Positions 1 through 8,151 of a stretch of 43,260 nt of DNA are shown here, piece by piece (position 1 is the stretch's first letter; every line of letters starts with the position of its first letter). Source of the stretch: Clostridiales bacterium UBA1758 (lineage in GTDB: Bacteria > Bacillota > Clostridia > Oscillospirales > UBA1758); contig DCHG01000008.1 of assembly GCA_002315595.1 (NCBI GenBank), forward strand, positions 1 through 43,260, in the 5' to 3' direction. A model generated the notes under the pieces. That model had not been told where the DNA came from. It ran no database searches and saw nothing but the letters and a program-made list of their open reading frames with translations. The position numbers and the translations under genes were made by a program.

Positions 1-19
1 GATCCAGAATATCGAGTGA
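1..19 (+). CDS. yicC: C-terminal end of YicC-family protein (partial)
   Basis: Only the last codons are present: in the frame starting at base 2 they read Ile-Gln-Asn-Ile-Glu followed by TGA at 17-19. Many YicC/YloC proteins (endoribonuclease-type stress proteins) end in this way, and yicC normally lies directly before remA and gmk in Bacillota. The call therefore rests on five residues plus gene order. The stop is 10 bases before remA, so the two are probably co-transcribed. Confidence 0.5.
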
Positions 20-29
20 GGAAGATACT

Positions 30-308
30 ATGAAACTTATCAACATCGGGTTCGGCAATATGGTAAGTGCAAGCCGTATCATCGCCATCGTCAGTCCCGA
101 ATCTGCGCCGATCAAGCGCATCATTCAGGAAACAAGAGAGGCGAAACTGCTCATTGATGCGACCTACGGCCGCAGAAGCCGTGCCGTCATCATCACCGAC
201 AGCGGTCATATCATTCTTTCCGCCATTCAGCCGGAAACCATTGCCAACAGACTCGTCAGCAAATCCGATGAAGATGAACTCGAAGATGAGGAAATTGACG
301 ATGAGTAA
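30..308 (+). CDS. remA: RemA/DUF370 family DNA-binding regulator
   Basis: This is a 92-residue protein of the DUF370 family. RemA in Bacillus subtilis is a small oligomeric DNA-binding protein that activates extracellular matrix and osmoprotection genes. The N-terminus (MKLINIGFGN), the central IDATYGRRSRAVI segment and the following hydrophobic strand are typical. The last dozen residues are almost all acidic, a low-complexity tail beyond the conserved core. A purine-rich SD (GAGGAAG) lies about 7 bases upstream of the ATG. Its final 8 bases overlap gmk, the usual neighbour. The B. subtilis biofilm role cannot be assumed here, because the protein is widespread in non-biofilm Clostridia. Confidence 0.9.
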   Translation: MKLINIGFGNMVSASRIIAIVSPESAPIKRIIQETREAKLLIDATYGRRSRAVIITDSGHIILSAIQPETIANRLVSKSDEDELEDEEIDDE

Positions 309-897
309 ACGCGGGATACTCATGATTATTTCCGGTCCTTCGGGTGTCGGAAAATCAACCATTGCCGATGCGGTACTGTCGCGAAACAACGGCTTTTCCC
401 ATGTTCCGACGGCAACAACCCGTAACCCCCGTCCCGGTGAAAAACACGGGGTGGACTATTTCTTTTTATCACAGGAAGAATTCGAGTCAAAAATCCAAGC
501 AAACGAATTCTTTGAACATATCGAATACGCCGGTAACCGCTACGGATCGCTTGTTTCGGCGGTCGATGCCTCGCTTGACGCAGGCAATGACGTCCTTTTG
601 GTCATCGACGTCCGTGGGGCGATCTCCATTAAAAAACTACGTCCCGATGCGGTGACGGTCTTTGTCCTTCCCCCGCGTTTCAGCGATTTGAAAGCCCGCC
701 TCGGCGGAAGGGGAACGGACGACGAAGACACCGTCAGCCGTCGTGTAGAGATTGCAAAAACCGAACTTAATTATCGTGACCGTTATGATTATCAGGTAAT
801 CAACGACGTGGTGGAGCGTGCCGCCGACGATGTCGAAAAGATACGCGACGCCGAACGTCTAAGATCTTTCAGAAACGAATTCAGTATGGAGGAATAA
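301..897 (+). CDS. gmk: Guanylate kinase
   Basis: Guanylate kinase transfers phosphate from ATP to GMP to make GDP, in cytosolic purine salvage and GTP supply. The 198-residue product has the P-loop GPSGVGKS near residues 12-19, the GMP-binding segment TRNPRPGEKHGVDYFF near residues 40-55 and the lid region rich in Arg and Asp (GGRGTDDEDTVSRR). The length is normal. An open frame continues further upstream, but the ATG at 301 gives the canonical N-terminus and overlaps the remA end by 8 bases, which fits translational coupling. rpoZ follows after 4 bases. Confidence 0.96.
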   Translation: MSKRGILMIISGPSGVGKSTIADAVLSRNNGFSHVPTATTRNPRPGEKHGVDYFFLSQEEFESKIQANEFFEHIEYAGNRYGSLVSAVDASLDAGNDVLLVIDVRGAISIKKLRPDAVTVFVLPPRFSDLKARLGGRGTDDEDTVSRRVEIAKTELNYRDRYDYQVINDVVERAADDVEKIRDAERLRSFRNEFSMEE

Positions 898-901
898 TCA
901 A

Positions 902-1108
902 ATGCTTCTTTATCCACCGCTTGCCGACCTTCTTAAAAACGTCGAAAACAAATATCTTCTGGTCAATGCCGTTGCCCGTCGTGCGCGTCAGGTTTCGGAC
1001 GCGAATGAACGCGACAATCTCGTCGTCGACGAAAAAAACGTTCGTACCGCCATTGACGAAATCTATGACGGCAAAATCGACATTGCCATCAAAGAGGAAC
1101 TTCGCTGA
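902..1108 (+). CDS. rpoZ: RNA polymerase omega subunit
   Basis: This 68-residue protein matches the omega subunit, which binds the beta' C-terminus and helps RNA polymerase assembly. It has the LLYPPLADLL start common in Clostridia, the N-Y/K-YLLVNAVARRARQV helix that forms the core of the fold, and a short acidic tail. It sits 4 bases after gmk with an SD (GGAGGA) inside the gmk end. The gmk-rpoZ pairing is conserved in Bacillota, which supports the call despite the short length. Confidence 0.93.
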   Translation: MLLYPPLADLLKNVENKYLLVNAVARRARQVSDANERDNLVVDEKNVRTAIDEIYDGKIDIAIKEELR

Positions 1109-1130
1109 AAAATCCTGACGGAGGTGCGCC

Positions 1131-3599
1131 GTGTCCGACCAAGTTTTGAAAATAGCGGTCAGTACGGCGAACTATGCCGCCGATCGACTGTATGATTATC
1201 GCGCCCCGGCGGAGGACGGCGTCCTTGCCGGGATGCGTGTCATCGTGCCATTCGGTAAAGGCAACCGCAAATGCGAGGGTGTTGTGGTCGCGGTTACCGA
1301 TGTGACGCCGTCCGCCCGTACTAAGCCACTCTTTCGCATCATAGACAGCGCTCCCGTCCTGACCGAGGCGGATATCAGACTCGCCCTCTGGATGCGGCAG
1401 CGCTGCTTTTGTACTGTTTACGACGCGGTAAAATGTATTTTGCCTGCCGGATTTTGGTATCAACTCACGGTTGCGTATTCTCTTTGTCCCGACGCAAGCG
1501 ACTTTGCGATCGAAACGATTTCATCGGAGGATACGGTCTACGCCGATACAGTCGCTTTCTTGCGTGAAAAAGGCGAAACCACAGAGGATGAATTGTACGC
1601 GTTTCTTCGTGGAAGATCGCCTGCGGCGGTCATTGAACGGCTGACGGACGCTGGAATTGTTGTCGCAACAAGCAATGTTACCGAAAACGTACGCGATAAA
1701 TTGCGTGGTATGGTGGCGTTGGACATTTCAAAAGAGGACGCACAAAAACTCGTCGATCAACTTCGTCCGCGTAGCCCCGTGCAATCCGATGCCCTTCGGA
1801 TGATCGCGGAATTCGGCGAAATCAGCCGAAAAGAACTTGCATATTTCACCGGTGCAAATGCACAAACGGTCAGATCGCTTGAAAAAAAAGGACTTGTCCG
1901 TTCCTTTGCCACCGAAGTTTTTCGTGAATCCGTCACTTTGGGTGATGCAACGCTTGATCCGTCGGCGATCGAATTGACCGACGAACAAACGGACGCGTTC
2001 AACGCCTTGCGTGCATCGTATCTGACGCATACCGGCTCGGCTTCGCTCCTTTACGGAGTCACGGGATCGGGCAAAACATCTGTCTATATCAAACTCATTT
2101 CCGAGGTTTTGCGGGACGGTAGGGGAGCGATCGTTCTCGTTCCCGAAATCTCGCTTACGCCGCAATTGCTTCAAATTTTCGGCGCCTATTTCGGTAAAAG
2201 GCTTGCGGTACTGCATAGTGGACTTTCCGTCGGGGAACGCTTTGACGCGTGGAAACGGATCCGCCGGGGAATGGTCGACGTCGTCATCGGCGCACGAAGC
2301 GCGGTGTTTGCTCCTTTGCCGAACCTCGGTCTTGTTATCCTTGACGAAGAACACGAAGCCTCGTATAAATCCGAAAACAACCCGAAATATCACGCCCGCG
2401 ACGTTGCAAAATTTCGCTGTGTCGAAAACGGCGCGTTGCTTGTTTTGGGCTCCGCCACACCGAGTGTGGAAAGTATGTACTGCGCCACCGAAGGCGGCTA
2501 TCATCTGCTTCGCCTACGCAAGCGATATAATCAGCGTTCACTGCCGAATATCATCATCAGCGATATGCGTCAGGAACTGAAAAACGGCAACGGCACTGCC
2601 ATAGGTCAGGCATTGCGGAAAGAACTCGCCTCCAACATCGAACGCGGTGAACAGAGCATTTTGCTGATCAATCGACGTGGCAGTACAAGACATCTCTATT
2701 GTGAAGACTGTGGGGAAGGCTTTCAATGCGAGCATTGCTCCGCCTCCCTTGTATATCATTCCGCGAACGGACGGCTGATGTGCCATTATTGCGGATATTC
2801 GATGCCGCTTCCGAATTCCTGCCCGCATTGCGGCGGACGGTTGCGCCACGGCGGTATCGGCACACAAAGGCTCGAAGCCGAGATCGCCGAACTGTTCCCG
2901 GGTGTCGAAACCCTGCGCATGGACGCCGACACCACCTCGAAAAAGAACTCACACGAAGCCATTTTGCGCAAATTCCGCGTCGATCGGGTGCCGATCCTTA
3001 TCGGGACGCAGATGGTCGCAAAGGGACTCGACATCGAAAATGTCACGCTTGTCGGGGTAATCAGTGCGGATGATACGCTTTATCTCGATGATTACCGTGC
3101 GTCGGAACGCACATTTTCGCTTATCACGCAAGTTGTCGGGCGGGCGGGACGCGGCTCACTCGAAGGTCGCGCCGTCATTCAGACGATGTCCCCGAAAAAT
3201 CCCGTCATCCTCTGTGCAGCCGAACAGGATTACGATTGCTTCTATCAGACGGAAATCGAATTGCGCCGTATACGGAATTGTCCGCCGTTTTCCGATTTCT
3301 TTACCTTTTCACTGCACGGTGAGCAGGAAGAATTGGTCATCAAGGCCGCATTGCGACTCGTGGCAAGGCTTAACTGGTCGATCGAAAACGGCTACGGCGA
3401 TGTCGCCGGACGCATCATCGGTCCTTCGCCCGAATTTATTGTAAAAGTCAATAATAAATTCAGATATCGTGTCGTATTCGTCACGGCGTCCAACCGACGC
3501 TCACGCGAACTTGCATCGAGAATTCTGATTGATTTCAATAAAACACCCGAAAGCCGATTTGTCACCCTTGCGTGCGACATCAATCCGGGTGAATTTTAA
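1131..3599 (+). CDS. priA: Primosomal replication restart helicase PriA
   Basis: PriA is the 3'-5' DNA helicase that recognises stalled forks and D-loops and reloads the replicative helicase. The 822-residue product has an N-terminal DNA-binding region, the Walker A motif GVTGSGKTS near residues 309-317, the DEEH box, and eight cysteines in four CxxC pairs (CEDC, CEHC, CHYC, CPHC) that form the two zinc sites. A C-terminal helicase lobe with the QVVGRAGR motif follows. The start is GTG at 1131, with the SD GGAGGTG about 6 bases upstream. In many Firmicutes coaBC sits between rpoZ and priA; here priA follows rpoZ directly after 22 bases. The def gene follows after 11 bases. Confidence 0.96.
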   Translation: MSDQVLKIAVSTANYAADRLYDYRAPAEDGVLAGMRVIVPFGKGNRKCEGVVVAVTDVTPSARTKPLFRIIDSAPVLTEADIRLALWMRQRCFCTVYDAVKCILPAGFWYQLTVAYSLCPDASDFAIETISSEDTVYADTVAFLREKGETTEDELYAFLRGRSPAAVIERLTDAGIVVATSNVTENVRDKLRGMVALDISKEDAQKLVDQLRPRSPVQSDALRMIAEFGEISRKELAYFTGANAQTVRSLEKKGLVRSFATEVFRESVTLGDATLDPSAIELTDEQTDAFNALRASYLTHTGSASLLYGVTGSGKTSVYIKLISEVLRDGRGAIVLVPEISLTPQLLQIFGAYFGKRLAVLHSGLSVGERFDAWKRIRRGMVDVVIGARSAVFAPLPNLGLVILDEEHEASYKSENNPKYHARDVAKFRCVENGALLVLGSATPSVESMYCATEGGYHLLRLRKRYNQRSLPNIIISDMRQELKNGNGTAIGQALRKELASNIERGEQSILLINRRGSTRHLYCEDCGEGFQCEHCSASLVYHSANGRLMCHYCGYSMPLPNSCPHCGGRLRHGGIGTQRLEAEIAELFPGVETLRMDADTTSKKNSHEAILRKFRVDRVPILIGTQMVAKGLDIENVTLVGVISADDTLYLDDYRASERTFSLITQVVGRAGRGSLEGRAVIQTMSPKNPVILCAAEQDYDCFYQTEIELRRIRNCPPFSDFFTFSLHGEQEELVIKAALRLVARLNWSIENGYGDVAGRIIGPSPEFIVKVNNKFRYRVVFVTASNRRSRELASRILIDFNKTPESRFVTLACDINPGEF

Positions 3600-3610
3600 G
3601 GAGAATTTTT

Positions 3611-4081
3611 ATGGCGATTAGAGCGATTGTCAACGGCAAGGATCCGTTTTTGCGAAAAACTTCCCGTCCGCAGACCAAATTCGATGAGCGTCTTTTCGAA
3701 CTTCTTGACGATATGGCGGAAACCATGCGTCAGGCAGGCGGCGTCGGACTTGCCGCACCACAGGTCGGGATCCTGCGCCGTGTTGTCGTCATTGAAACCG
3801 AACCGGGCAACCTCATCGAACTGATCAACCCCGAAATCATTGAAACCCGGGATCCCGCGGAAGGGCCCGAAGGCTGCCTCAGTTTCCCCGGTCAGTGGGG
3901 GATCACCATTCGCCCGACATATGCAAAGGTGCGCGCACTTGACAGAAATGGCAACGAATTCGAAATGGAAGGCAACGACCTTCTTGCCAAAGCCTTCTGC
4001 CATGAAATCGACCACCTCGACGGAAAGGTCTTCGTCGATCGCGTGATCCGAAACCTCGATCCGTCCGAATTGGAGCAGTAA
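3611..4081 (+). CDS. def: Peptide deformylase
   Basis: Peptide deformylase removes the N-formyl group from nascent proteins in the cytosol. The 156-residue product has all three family motifs: GVGLAAPQVG at residues 44-53, EGCLSFPG at 87-94 with the metal ligand Cys89, and HEIDH at 131-135 supplying the two His ligands and the catalytic Glu132. The SD is AAGGAG, 8 bases before the ATG. The stop codon at 4079-4081 abuts the ATG of fmt. The pairing is logical, since Fmt adds the formyl group that Def later removes. Confidence 0.97.
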   Translation: MAIRAIVNGKDPFLRKTSRPQTKFDERLFELLDDMAETMRQAGGVGLAAPQVGILRRVVVIETEPGNLIELINPEIIETRDPAEGPEGCLSFPGQWGITIRPTYAKVRALDRNGNEFEMEGNDLLAKAFCHEIDHLDGKVFVDRVIRNLDPSELEQ

Positions 4082-5026
4082 ATGCGAATTATGTTTATGG
4101 GCACGCCGGATTTTGCCGTGCCGTCACTGAAAAAACTCGTCGAGCAGGGACACGAAATCGTCTGTGTCGTCTGCCAATCCGATAAACCGAAGGGACGCGG
4201 GATGAAACTCACACCGCCCCCGGTCAAAGAATACGCACTGACGCAGGGACTGCGCATTGAGCAGCCTGAAACTCTGCGTGACCACGCAATCGAAGGACTT
4301 TTGAACGAAACCAAGCCCGAAATGATCGTCGTGCTGGCGTACGGAAAGATTTTACCGGGCTATGTCCTCGACTATCCGAAGTACGGTTGCGTCAACATCC
4401 ACGGCTCGCTTTTGCCGAAATACCGCGGTGCCGCCCCCATTCAGCGTGCGGTTATCAACGGTGAAAAGGTCACTGGCGTGACCTCTATGTATTTAGACCG
4501 CGGTGTCGATACCGGCGATATGATCTTCAAACGCGAAATGCCGATTGAAGCCGAAGACACCTCGGAAACCATGTTTGAAAAACTCGCACATGTCGGCGCC
4601 GACCTGCTCATCGAAACCATTGACGCGATCATTGCGGGAACTGCGCCCCGTATCAAGCAGGACGACTCGCAATCCTGCTACGCTTCCATGCTTTCGCGTG
4701 AAGAAGCCGTGATCGACTGGAACTGGGACGCAGACCGCATCTGCAATTTTATCCGCGGTTGCTGGTCTTGGCCGGTTGCTTCGACCACGCTTGACGGTGC
4801 AAGAGTCCGTTTGATTTCCGCAAAGCCCGTCAAAAACATCGGTGGGGAAGTTGCCCCCGGCACCGTCATCGGGCTGACAAAAGACGGTCTTCGTGTCCGT
4901 TGCGGCGACGGTTGTATTGATGTGACGAAAATTCAGTTTGAAGGCTCGCGTCCGATGCCCCCGGCGGATTATTTCCGCGGTCACGCATCCATCGACGCAA
5001 AGAGATTTGGAGTAGAAAATGCCTGA
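4082..5026 (+). CDS. fmt: Methionyl-tRNA formyltransferase
   Basis: Fmt formylates Met-tRNA(fMet) with 10-formyl-tetrahydrofolate for translation initiation. The 314-residue product starts with the characteristic MRIMFMGTPDFAVP. It carries the catalytic NIHGSLLPKYRGAAPI segment near residues 103-118 and the DTGDM loop near 141-145, followed by the C-terminal tRNA-binding domain. The start directly abuts the def stop. The end overlaps rsmB by 8 bases, which suggests coupled translation. Confidence 0.97.
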   Translation: MRIMFMGTPDFAVPSLKKLVEQGHEIVCVVCQSDKPKGRGMKLTPPPVKEYALTQGLRIEQPETLRDHAIEGLLNETKPEMIVVLAYGKILPGYVLDYPKYGCVNIHGSLLPKYRGAAPIQRAVINGEKVTGVTSMYLDRGVDTGDMIFKREMPIEAEDTSETMFEKLAHVGADLLIETIDAIIAGTAPRIKQDDSQSCYASMLSREEAVIDWNWDADRICNFIRGCWSWPVASTTLDGARVRLISAKPVKNIGGEVAPGTVIGLTKDGLRVRCGDGCIDVTKIQFEGSRPMPPADYFRGHASIDAKRFGVENA

Positions 5027-6299
5027 TGCACGCGATTTGGCTGTTTCCGCACTCGGCGCATGGCGGCGTGACGGAGCATGGAGTGATGAAATCCTTCGCT
5101 CCAACAAACAGATCAATCAACTAATCCCCGCCGACCGTGCCCTCGTTAGCCGTATCATCTACGGCGTTCAGCAAAAACTCTATCTCATCGACTGGTACAT
5201 CGGCGAATTTTCCAGTATCCGACTCAAAAAGATCACACCGAAGATTTTGGACATTTTTCGTGTGGCAACCTATCAAATTCTGTTTCTCGACCGTGTGCCG
5301 GATCGTGCGGCGGTGGATTGTGCCGTCAATCAGGCAAAGCATGACAACCCGCGTGCCGCCGCATTTGTCAATGCGGTGCTTCGTGCAATGTCTGCGCATC
5401 ACGCGCAAAAGAAAATACCCGAAAACGATACTGTAAAGTATTTAAGCCTTACAGAGTCCATGCCCGAATGGTTGGTCAAACGCTTCATCAACATCCTCGG
5501 AATTGACGGTGCAAAAGCCTTCTTTTCCGCCTGCAACGAGCCCGCGCCGTTATATGCCCGTGTGAATACCCTTCGGGGGAATATGGACGAATTAAAGGGC
5601 GAACTCGAAAAGGACGGTGTCGTTTTTTCGGAAGTTTTTGGCTATGATAACTTCTTAATACTCGCCAATACAGGTGATATTACGCAACTTTCCGCCTATC
5701 AAAAAGGACTGTTCACCGTGCAGGATCCCGCCGCTTGGCTATCGGTAAATGCGGCTTCTCCCGCCGGAGGTGAGGTCGTCATCGACACCTGTTCTGCACC
5801 GGGTGGGAAAAGTTTTGCCGCTGCGGAAATGATGGGCAATCATGGCACTGTAAAGGCGTTTGACTTGTACCCAAACAAACTCGAAGACATCGACCTCGGT
5901 GCCGAAAGACTGGGTGCCGACATCATTTTGACCGCCCCTTTGGACGCGTCGATCTTCACCCCACCACTCAAAGAGAGCGCCGATCTTGTCATCGCGGATG
6001 TTCCTTGTTCCGGCTTCGGCGTGATCCGCAAAAAGCCCGACATACGCTATCGAGATGAAGCCGATGCCGCGAAAATGCCCGAATTGCAATTAAAAATCGT
6101 TTCAAATGTCAGTGCCTATGTCAAACCCGGCGGAAGGCTTTTGTATTCGACCTGCACGCTGATGCCGGAAGAAAACGGCGGCGTGGTCGCCGAATTTTTG
6201 AAAACACATCCTGCGTTCCACTCGGTCGATGAACGCACGCTTATGCCGCATATCGACGGTACCGACGGATTTTATTATTGTCTGATGAAGAGGGATTGA
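5019..6299 (+). CDS. rsmB: 16S rRNA m5C967 methyltransferase RsmB
   Basis: RsmB methylates cytosine 967 (E. coli numbering) of 16S rRNA using S-adenosylmethionine. The 426-residue protein has an N-terminal NusB-like RNA-binding domain of about 140 residues. The methyltransferase domain follows, with SAM motif DTCSAPGGKS near residue 255 and the two catalytic cysteines in DVPCSGFGV (near 326) and STCTLMPEEN (near 377). The length is normal. It overlaps fmt by 8 bases, and its TGA abuts the rlmN ATG at 6300. fmt-rsmB-rlmN is a common Firmicutes order. Confidence 0.95.
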   Translation: MPDARDLAVSALGAWRRDGAWSDEILRSNKQINQLIPADRALVSRIIYGVQQKLYLIDWYIGEFSSIRLKKITPKILDIFRVATYQILFLDRVPDRAAVDCAVNQAKHDNPRAAAFVNAVLRAMSAHHAQKKIPENDTVKYLSLTESMPEWLVKRFINILGIDGAKAFFSACNEPAPLYARVNTLRGNMDELKGELEKDGVVFSEVFGYDNFLILANTGDITQLSAYQKGLFTVQDPAAWLSVNAASPAGGEVVIDTCSAPGGKSFAAAEMMGNHGTVKAFDLYPNKLEDIDLGAERLGADIILTAPLDASIFTPPLKESADLVIADVPCSGFGVIRKKPDIRYRDEADAAKMPELQLKIVSNVSAYVKPGGRLLYSTCTLMPEENGGVVAEFLKTHPAFHSVDERTLMPHIDGTDGFYYCLMKRD

Positions 6300-7328
6300 A
6301 TGGAAAAAACCGACATCAATTCACTGTTTCCCGAAGAACTTTCCGTCCTTTTGAAAGAACTCGGCGAGCCATCGTTTCGTTCAAAGCAAGTCTTTGACTG
6401 GCTCCATGTCAAACGAGTTTCTACGTTTGACGAAATGGCGAACATCCCGAAATCCACGCGTGAAAAACTGAACGACCGCTGTGAAATCACGCATCTTGTA
6501 CGCCTGCGCAAGCAGGTTTCAGCACAGGACGGCACGATAAAGTATCTTTGGGGGCTTTCCGACGGAAATGCCGTAGAAAGCGTCCTGATGAGTTACGAAC
6601 ACGGTCATTCGCTTTGCATTTCAAGTCAGGTCGGTTGTCGTATGGGTTGCAAATTTTGTGCCTCAACGATGGGCGGTCTGATCCGAAATCTCCAACCGAG
6701 CGAACTTTTGGGGCAAATATATGCCGCGCAGGAAGATGCGGGCGTCCGCGTTGACAATGTGGTACTAATGGGCATCGGTGAGCCGCTTGACAATTACGAT
6801 AATGTTGTCAAATTCCTGCGGCTCGTTTCTCACCCGGACGGTATCAATATCGGTCTTCGTCATTTTTCACTGTCCACCTGCGGTCTTTGCGACCGTATTG
6901 ACCGACTTGCGGAAGAAGAATTGCCGATCACGCTTTCGGTGTCCCTTCATGCGCCCGACGACGAAAGCCGGAGTGCCATCATGCCGGTCAACAACAGATA
7001 CAATGTGCAAACACTGATGGATACCTGCGCAAGATACTACGCAAAAACGGGGCGCAGGATCTCCTTTGAATATACGCTTGTTTCGGGTAAAAATGACACG
7101 CCGGAACACGCCGAACGGCTTGCGAAACTGGTCTATCCGCTTCATGGCCATGTCAATCTCATCAACCTTAATCCCGTTGACGGCACCGGGCTGTCCATGA
7201 CGGATCATTCCGCCGCCGAAAAATTCAAACAGATCCTTGAAATGCGGCGCGTCGCCGTATCTTTCCGCAGACGCCTCGGCACCGATATTGATGCCGCCTG
7301 CGGTCAACTCCGCCGAAAGGGCGGTTAA
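6300..7328 (+). CDS. rlmN: Dual-specificity 23S rRNA/tRNA m2A methyltransferase RlmN
   Basis: RlmN is a radical-SAM enzyme that methylates C2 of A2503 in 23S rRNA and of A37 in some tRNAs. The 342-residue product has the CxxxCxxC cluster motif in GCRMGCKFCAS near residues 111-121, the MGIGEPLDNYDNV segment, and a C-terminal Cys in DAACGQLR that fits the resolving/methyl-carrying cysteine pair. The start abuts the rsmB stop. The SD would lie within the end of rsmB (AGAGGGA). The next gene follows after 31 bases. Confidence 0.96.
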   Translation: MEKTDINSLFPEELSVLLKELGEPSFRSKQVFDWLHVKRVSTFDEMANIPKSTREKLNDRCEITHLVRLRKQVSAQDGTIKYLWGLSDGNAVESVLMSYEHGHSLCISSQVGCRMGCKFCASTMGGLIRNLQPSELLGQIYAAQEDAGVRVDNVVLMGIGEPLDNYDNVVKFLRLVSHPDGINIGLRHFSLSTCGLCDRIDRLAEEELPITLSVSLHAPDDESRSAIMPVNNRYNVQTLMDTCARYYAKTGRRISFEYTLVSGKNDTPEHAERLAKLVYPLHGHVNLINLNPVDGTGLSMTDHSAAEKFKQILEMRRVAVSFRRRLGTDIDAACGQLRRKGG

Positions 7329-7359
7329 TTCAGCGATACTCGAAAAGGATGGTAACAGA

Positions 7360-8094
7360 ATGAATGTCTGGGGACTTACCGACATCGGCAAATCACGACC
7401 AAGCAATCAGGACTCGTTTCAGGTGATCGTTTCAAGCGATGAAACCTATTCGATCTGCATTGTCTGCGACGGAATGGGCGGCGCAAACGCCGGAAATGTC
7501 GCAAGCAAACTCGCCGTCGACGCATTTGTTGCCGAAGTCACAAGAATTATGAAACCGGGGCTGACGCAAAAGCAACTTTCTATCGTTGCCGAAAGTGCCG
7601 CAACCGCCGCCAATAAAGCGGTCTTCACCGAAGCAAAGGAACATCCCGATTATCAGGGAATGGGCACGACGCTGGTCGGACTGATCGCCGAAAAGGAACG
7701 CGGCGTCATTGTCAACATCGGCGACAGTCGTGCCTATCGCATCAACGAAGACGGGATTACCCGTCTGACACGCGACCATTCCGTGGTCGAGGAAATGTTG
7801 CAAAGCGGTCGGCTTTCCGTGGAGGAAGCGAAGCATTATCCCGGCAAAAATCTGATCACGCGTGCGGTTGGAACGGAAGCAAACGTCAGTGCGGATACCT
7901 ATTCGATCGAGATCGGGCAGGATGATTACATTCTGCTTTGTTCCGACGGGCTGACCAATACCGTCGACGAAAACGAAATGTTATATCAGGTCGTACACGG
8001 CGGCGATCCCTCGTATGCCTGCAAACGACTTGTGGATCTTGCGAACTCCCGCGGTGGTCCCGATAACATCACCGCAGTGTTGTTCGGTGCCTGA
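7360..8094 (+). CDS. prpC: PP2C-type serine/threonine phosphatase (Stp/PrpC)
   Basis: This PP2C-family protein phosphatase is the expected partner that reverses phosphorylation by the PASTA kinase encoded next. The 244-residue product has the metal-binding motifs: the Asp of GxxRxxNQD near residues 9-18, CDGMGG near 36-41, GDSRAYR near 117-123 and a C-terminal CSDGLTN. An in-frame ATG exists 123 bases upstream, but it lies inside rlmN and adds sequence that does not look like the family. The ATG at 7360 with AAAAGGAT upstream gives the canonical N-terminus. In B. subtilis, prpC and prkC are co-transcribed and adjust cell-wall and translation proteins. Confidence 0.93.
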   Translation: MNVWGLTDIGKSRPSNQDSFQVIVSSDETYSICIVCDGMGGANAGNVASKLAVDAFVAEVTRIMKPGLTQKQLSIVAESAATAANKAVFTEAKEHPDYQGMGTTLVGLIAEKERGVIVNIGDSRAYRINEDGITRLTRDHSVVEEMLQSGRLSVEEAKHYPGKNLITRAVGTEANVSADTYSIEIGQDDYILLCSDGLTNTVDENEMLYQVVHGGDPSYACKRLVDLANSRGGPDNITAVLFGA

Positions 8095-8151
8095 TTTGCA
8101 CCGAAATTGCCAAGAAAGGACTCTTTCATCTTTGAAAGTCAGGTAATAGAA

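Noticed and set aside
1728..2504. A 258-codon minus-strand frame inside priA
   Set aside because: It is antisense to the helicase core of PriA and has no independent signals.
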